NCBI RefSeq assembly: GCF_024609245.1
Contig: NZ_JANJYH010000006.1
Coordinates: 98,765-162,764 of the forward strand
Direction of reading: 5' to 3'
DNA from: Haloarchaeobius sp. FL176
GTDB taxonomy: Archaea > Halobacteriota > Halobacteria > Halobacteriales > Natrialbaceae
DNA length: 64,000 nucleotides
Below the pieces are notes generated by a model that saw only the letters and a program-made list of their open reading frames with translations, was not told the DNA's origin and did no database searches. Both the position numbers and the translations under genes were made by a program. Below are positions 60,779-64,000 of the stretch, one piece after another (the stretch's first letter is position 1; each line of letters begins with the position of its first letter).

Positions 60779-61315
60779 TCAGCTGCTCGTCGTGCCGTCG
60801 CCTTCGATCTTGAACGTCTCCGCGGGACCGGCCGATGCGGCGGTTCCGGCGACGAGGGCGTCGCAGGCGTCGACGACGAACGAGAAGCCGTCGCCGTCAC
60901 CGTCGTCGCCACCGACGCGGAGGCTCGCGTTCCGGGAGTAGTCGTCGTCCGGACAGGACTCGGTCGGCCAGTCGTACGTCGCGGTCGCGTCGGTCGGGAG
61001 GGTCGCGGTCACCTCGTACTCCCCGTCCCAGGCTGCGGCGTTCTCGAACTTGGCTGCCTGCCCGTTGTCGAGTTCGTACCTCCCTGACAGGAGCTGTTCG
61101 TCGGTGTCGGTCCGGCGGAGCGCCACGTGGATGCGCAGCGTCTCGTCGTGGAGGTTCGCGAGATAGAGGTCGTGGCGCTGGTCGGCCTCGCCGGTCCCGT
61201 TCTGGGTGTCCGTCGGCGTCGCTTCGTCGTCGCCGCCGGCGTTCAGCAAGCTGCTACAGCCGGCCAGCGCAGTCGAGGCCGCACCGACGGTGGCGAGGAG
61301 GGCGCGTCGCTTCAT
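60779..61315 (-). CDS. Tat lipoprotein, haloarchaeal
   Basis: 178 residues from ATG 61315. Twin-arginine KRRALLATVG and lipobox LAGC with Cys20. After a Thr/Asp/Gly linker the mature part is beta-rich: YLANLHDETLRIHVALRRTD, then EYEVTATLPTDATATYDWPT and FSFVVDACDALVAG; its two cysteines (TESC and DAC) could form a disulfide. Function unknown. Confidence 0.8.
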   Translation of the reverse strand: MKRRALLATVGAASTALAGCSSLLNAGGDDEATPTDTQNGTGEADQRHDLYLANLHDETLRIHVALRRTDTDEQLLSGRYELDNGQAAKFENAAAWDGEYEVTATLPTDATATYDWPTESCPDDDYSRNASLRVGGDDGDGDGFSFVVDACDALVAGTAASAGPAETFKIEGDGTTSS

Positions 61316-61383
61316 GCTGTGACGCACGGGTCGGCAGGATAACGGCCTTCTGCTAGCTGAAATCGGATTTTCAGCCCGTTCGA

Positions 61384-61551
61384 CTACTCCGCGACGGGGT
61401 TGAACGTCCCGTTGATGTCCCACTCGTGGATGCAGAACAGCTCGCCGGCTGCGCCGTCGGCGACCCGCCACGACTCGACGTCGTCGTCCCATCGCTCCCG
61501 TCGGCCACACAGCTCGCAGGTCCGGGCGGTCGGTCGCTTCAGTTCCGTCAT
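61384..61551 (-). CDS. HEWD family zinc-type small protein
   Basis: 55 residues from ATG 61551. CELCGRRERWDDDVESWRV is a CxxC zinc half-site and FCIHEWDINGTFNP, with Cys and His, gives the HEWD signature that names the family. Haloarchaea-specific; function unknown. Confidence 0.85.
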   Translation of the reverse strand: MTELKRPTARTCELCGRRERWDDDVESWRVADGAAGELFCIHEWDINGTFNPVAE

Positions 61552-61650
61552 AGCTTGCAGTGTATCGTCGAGACACAAAAGCTCACGCGCCCCCGGCAGG
61601 TTTCCCGCACCGGTAAACCCAAGGGAGCGCCGAGCGTCGGTTCGACCGAT

Positions 61651-61974
61651 ATGGTGAAGCTCGTCAACCTCCTCGTCCGGCAGGACGACATGTCGCACGA
61701 GGAGTTCGTGGAGTACTGGTACGAGGAACACGTTCCGCTGGCCGAGGAGCTGCCCCACGCGAACAAGTACGCTACGAGCGTGCCGACCGCCCCCGAGCGC
61801 AGCGAGTACGACGGCATCGTCGAACTGTACTTCGACGACATGAGCGACCTGCAGGCCGCCTTCGAGTCGGAGGTCGGACAGGAGGTCCAGGCCGACCTCG
61901 CGCACTTCGCGAAGCCCGATGCGGGGCCGACACTGTACGTCGACGAGACCGTCCAGATGGGCGGAGACGCATGA
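61651..61974 (+). CDS. EthD-domain dimeric alpha/beta-barrel protein
   Basis: 107 residues. VKLVNLLVRQDDMSHEEFVE and WYEEHVPLAEELPHANKYAT are the EthD/dabb signature with the conserved histidine of EEHVPLA, and DDMSDLQAAFESEVGQEVQA follows. Family members help in oxidation or decarboxylation of aromatic or keto substrates. It overlaps the TPP enzyme by 4 nt (ATGA), so they act together. Confidence 0.85.
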   Translation: MVKLVNLLVRQDDMSHEEFVEYWYEEHVPLAEELPHANKYATSVPTAPERSEYDGIVELYFDDMSDLQAAFESEVGQEVQADLAHFAKPDAGPTLYVDETVQMGGDA

Positions 61975-63656
61975 ACACGGCCGAACGCGTCGTCGAGACG
62001 CTCTCGGCGCTCGGCACCGAGTACGTGTTCGGCTACCCCGGCGGTCGCGTCATCGAGGTGTTCGAGACGCTCGCCGACCACGACGAGATACAGGTCGTCC
62101 GCCCGCGCGACGAGCGCGAGGCGAGCGTGATGGCCGAGTCCTACGGCCGGATGACCGGCCAGCCCGGCGTCCTCGCCGGACAGGGGCCGTGGGTCGGCAG
62201 CCTCGGCAACATGGGCCAGATGGAGGCCCGGCTCGCCTCCTCGCCGATGGTCGCCATCACCGAAGCCAGCGAGCGTGGCGACTACTCCACGCTCGCGCCG
62301 TACCAGCAGTCCCGCGGCGACTACGGCGGGCTGGCGCTCCCGAAGATTCTCGACGGCGTCACCAAGGAGTGGTGGTTCCCGCGCAGCCCGACCGAGACGG
62401 TCCGCTCGACGCAGCTGGCGTTCAAGCACGCGACCGCCGGCCGACCGGGCCCGACCGCGGTCATCCTCGACGGCGATGCCGTCAGCGAGGAGTTCCCCGA
62501 GGAGGACATCCCGCCGGTATGGGACGACGAACGACAGGTGCAGAACTGGCAGGCACAGCCGACCGACGACGACGTGGCAGACGCCGTCGAGGCGCTCGAA
62601 TCCGCCGAGCGGCCGGTCATCATCTCGGGCAACGGCGTCCACGCGGCCGACGCCTACGACGAGCTGCAGGCCGTCGCCGAGGCGTACGACGCGGCCGTCG
62701 CCACATCCTACCTCGGGAAGTCGACGATTCCGGAGACCCACGAGCGTGCAGCGGGCGTCATCGGCTCGTTCGGTCACGAGGGCGCGAATCAGGTCGTCAG
62801 CGAGGCCGACACGCTGCTCGTCGTCGGCTGCCGGATGAACCCGATGGACACCAACTGGCAGGCCGCCTCCTTCATCCGCCCGGACGAGCAGACCATCGTC
62901 CACGCGGACATCGACACCCGCAACGCTGGCTGGGTGTACCCGGCCGACGTGGGCCTCATCGGCGACGCCGCGGAGTCGCTTTCCGTGCTCGCCGACGCGG
63001 GCGGCAGCGAGAACGGCTGGGCGCTCGACCGTGCTGCGGAGGCACGCGAGGACTTCTCGGTGGCCGAGTGCGAGTCAGACGACACGCCCATCATGCCCCA
63101 GCGGGCCTGCAAGGCCATCGAGAGCGTCGTCGACTCCGAGACCGTCGTCACCGCGGACTCCGGCAACAACCGGTTCTGGCTGCTCAACTACCTCCAGACG
63201 CCGGACACGGGGACCTACTACGGCTCCGGCGGCGTCGGCGGCATGGGCTGGGCGGCCCCGGCGGCGGTCACCGCCGCGCTGCTCGGGAAAGACGCCATCG
63301 GCGTCGCCGGCGACGGCGGCTTCACGATGACGATGACCGCCGTCGAGACGGCTGTCGACCACGGCGTCGCGCCGACGTTCGTGATACTCAACGACACGAG
63401 TCTCGGGATGGTCCGGCAGATGGACGACTCCATCCCCGGCGTCGAGTTCCACGACACCGACTTCGTGCAGGCCGCCGAGGCTCTCGGCGGAGAGGCTCAT
63501 CGCATCACCGACCCGGACGACCTCGAACCGACGCTCGAGGCGGCGAAGGAGAACGACGTGCCGACCGTGCTCGACGTGCGCATCGACCGCGAGCCGGACA
63601 TGGCCGAGACGCTCCAGTCGTCGTTCTACGCCGAGGTCGGCGGGCTCCACGAGTAA
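61971..63656 (+). CDS. Thiamine-diphosphate enzyme, acetolactate-synthase-like
   Basis: 561 residues. N-terminal PYR domain with VFGYPGGRVIEVFETL and the catalytic Glu in RDEREASVMAESYGR; central domain (about 190-330); C-terminal PP domain with GGMGWAAPAAVTAALLG and the TPP motif GDGGFTMTMTAVETAV to VILND. No FAD-binding or regulatory part is visible. The likely reaction is decarboxylation or carboligation of a 2-keto acid. Being coupled to EthD rather than ilvN or ilvC argues against branched-chain synthesis. Confidence 0.85.
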   Translation: MNTAERVVETLSALGTEYVFGYPGGRVIEVFETLADHDEIQVVRPRDEREASVMAESYGRMTGQPGVLAGQGPWVGSLGNMGQMEARLASSPMVAITEASERGDYSTLAPYQQSRGDYGGLALPKILDGVTKEWWFPRSPTETVRSTQLAFKHATAGRPGPTAVILDGDAVSEEFPEEDIPPVWDDERQVQNWQAQPTDDDVADAVEALESAERPVIISGNGVHAADAYDELQAVAEAYDAAVATSYLGKSTIPETHERAAGVIGSFGHEGANQVVSEADTLLVVGCRMNPMDTNWQAASFIRPDEQTIVHADIDTRNAGWVYPADVGLIGDAAESLSVLADAGGSENGWALDRAAEAREDFSVAECESDDTPIMPQRACKAIESVVDSETVVTADSGNNRFWLLNYLQTPDTGTYYGSGGVGGMGWAAPAAVTAALLGKDAIGVAGDGGFTMTMTAVETAVDHGVAPTFVILNDTSLGMVRQMDDSIPGVEFHDTDFVQAAEALGGEAHRITDPDDLEPTLEAAKENDVPTVLDVRIDREPDMAETLQSSFYAEVGGLHE

Positions 63657-63741
63657 CGCTCACACCCGATTTGGCGGGGAACAGCGGGTGTGGCTGCCGT
63701 CACGGGAACCTTTTTGCCGGCTGTCGATGAACGTTCGTCCA

Positions 63742-64000
63742 ATGTCGGATTCGACCGTACTCGTCACGGGTGGTACCGGATTCATCGGTTCGTACGTCGC
63801 GAAGGACCTGATAGAGCACGGCCACGACGTGGTGGCCTACGACCTCTCGACGGACCCGCGTATTCTGGAGAAGCTCGACATCGCCGACGACGTCGAGATT
63901 CGCCGGGGCGACGTGAGCGACCCGACGGACGTGGTCAACGCCGTCGCCGAGACCGACACCACGCACATCGTCCACCTCGCGGCGCTGCTGACGAACACGG
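63742..64000 (+). CDS. NAD-dependent epimerase/dehydratase, N-terminal part (runs off the edge)
   Basis: 86 complete codons from ATG 63742. VLVTGGTGFIGSYVAKDLIE is the Rossmann dinucleotide site, followed by DVVAYDLSTDP (Asp binding the ribose) and IRRGDVSDP, then VHLAALLTNT. Short-chain extended dehydrogenase family; the substrate (nucleotide sugar or steroid-like) cannot be told without the C-terminus. Confidence 0.85.
   Translation, partial: MSDSTVLVTGGTGFIGSYVAKDLIEHGHDVVAYDLSTDPRILEKLDIADDVEIRRGDVSDPTDVVNAVAETDTTHIVHLAALLTNT

Overview
The window is a stretch of haloarchaeal chromosome. The evidence is high GC, strongly acidic proteins, archaeal or eukaryotic-type ribosomal proteins (eL8, eL18, eL21, eL24, eS28, P1), RNA polymerase subunits Rpo3, Rpo4, Rpo6 and Rpo10, short T/A-rich TATA boxes about 25-30 nt before many start codons, Tat-lipoprotein signals and an isoprenoid-lipid gene set. 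I do not assign a genus. Almost everything is core or housekeeping. I see no insertion sequence, prophage, plasmid origin or CRISPR array.

Layout. 1-3.7 kb: a methylaspartate-cycle operon (end of glutamate mutase epsilon, methylaspartate ammonia-lyase, mesaconyl-CoA hydratase, beta-methylmalyl-CoA lyase). 3.7-11.8 kb: mostly single genes or short operons (DUF4112, SOUL, tRNA-Ser(UGA) with a duplicated 3' end, 2Fe-2S ferredoxin, uracil-DNA-glycosylase-like protein, Mrp ATPase, MFS carrier, an ABC-transporter relic, MoaA). 11.9-18.1 kb: the classic haloarchaeal block tRNA-Ser(GCU)-uS13-uS4-uS11-Rpo3-tRNA-Leu(CAG)-eL18-uL13-uS9-Rpo10-Rpo6-enolase-uS2. 18.1-27.6 kb: sensor kinase, then lipid and RNA genes (mevalonate kinase, isopentenyl phosphate kinase, RNase J, prenyl diphosphate synthase, GltX). 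28.3-33.2 kb: a ferredoxin plus electron-transfer-flavoprotein operon feeding an ETF:quinone-oxidoreductase-like FixC. 33.3-40.2 kb: HTH-GNAT regulator, NUDIX pair, a substrate-binding lipoprotein overlapping a sensor kinase, and TmcA. 40.3-41.8 kb: eL8-eS28-eL24-Ndk with a structured leader. 41.9-46.7 kb: penicillin acylase family protein and a split MetE pair. 46.8-50.7 kb (minus): eL21-Rpo4-DUF655-RsmA-MscS-HemK2. 51-56 kb: GNAT, cystathionine lyase/synthase, MBL hydrolase, aEF1beta, zinc-finger protein, TctA-like permease. 56-59.7 kb (minus): uL11 and uL1-uL10-P1, interrupted by one opposite-strand membrane gene. 59.8-64 kb: HD hydrolase, CutA, lipoprotein, HEWD protein, EthD plus TPP enzyme, and the start of an NAD-dependent epimerase.

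How genes work together. Acetyl-CoA assimilation (methylaspartate cycle) and ETF-dependent electron delivery to quinone are the main metabolic themes. Translation and transcription machinery fills three operons, two of which have leader RNAs that fold well and may be autoregulated (eL8 and uL1).

Most unusual signals: (1) a CosB-like choline/betaine-type binding lipoprotein without permease, overlapping a dCache-HAMP-PAS histidine kinase whose ATP-binding motifs are eroded; (2) an ETF-alpha with a duplicated 50-residue N-terminal module; (3) a perfect 14-bp palindrome abutting the TATA box of the ETF operon; (4) nested inverted repeats in an AT island between mrp and an MFS gene; (5) a scar of a tRNA-Ser-targeted integration; (6) a carrier-ligand-like pair of an EthD protein and a TPP enzyme of unknown substrate. 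None amounts to a clearly new multi-gene system; the first is the best candidate.
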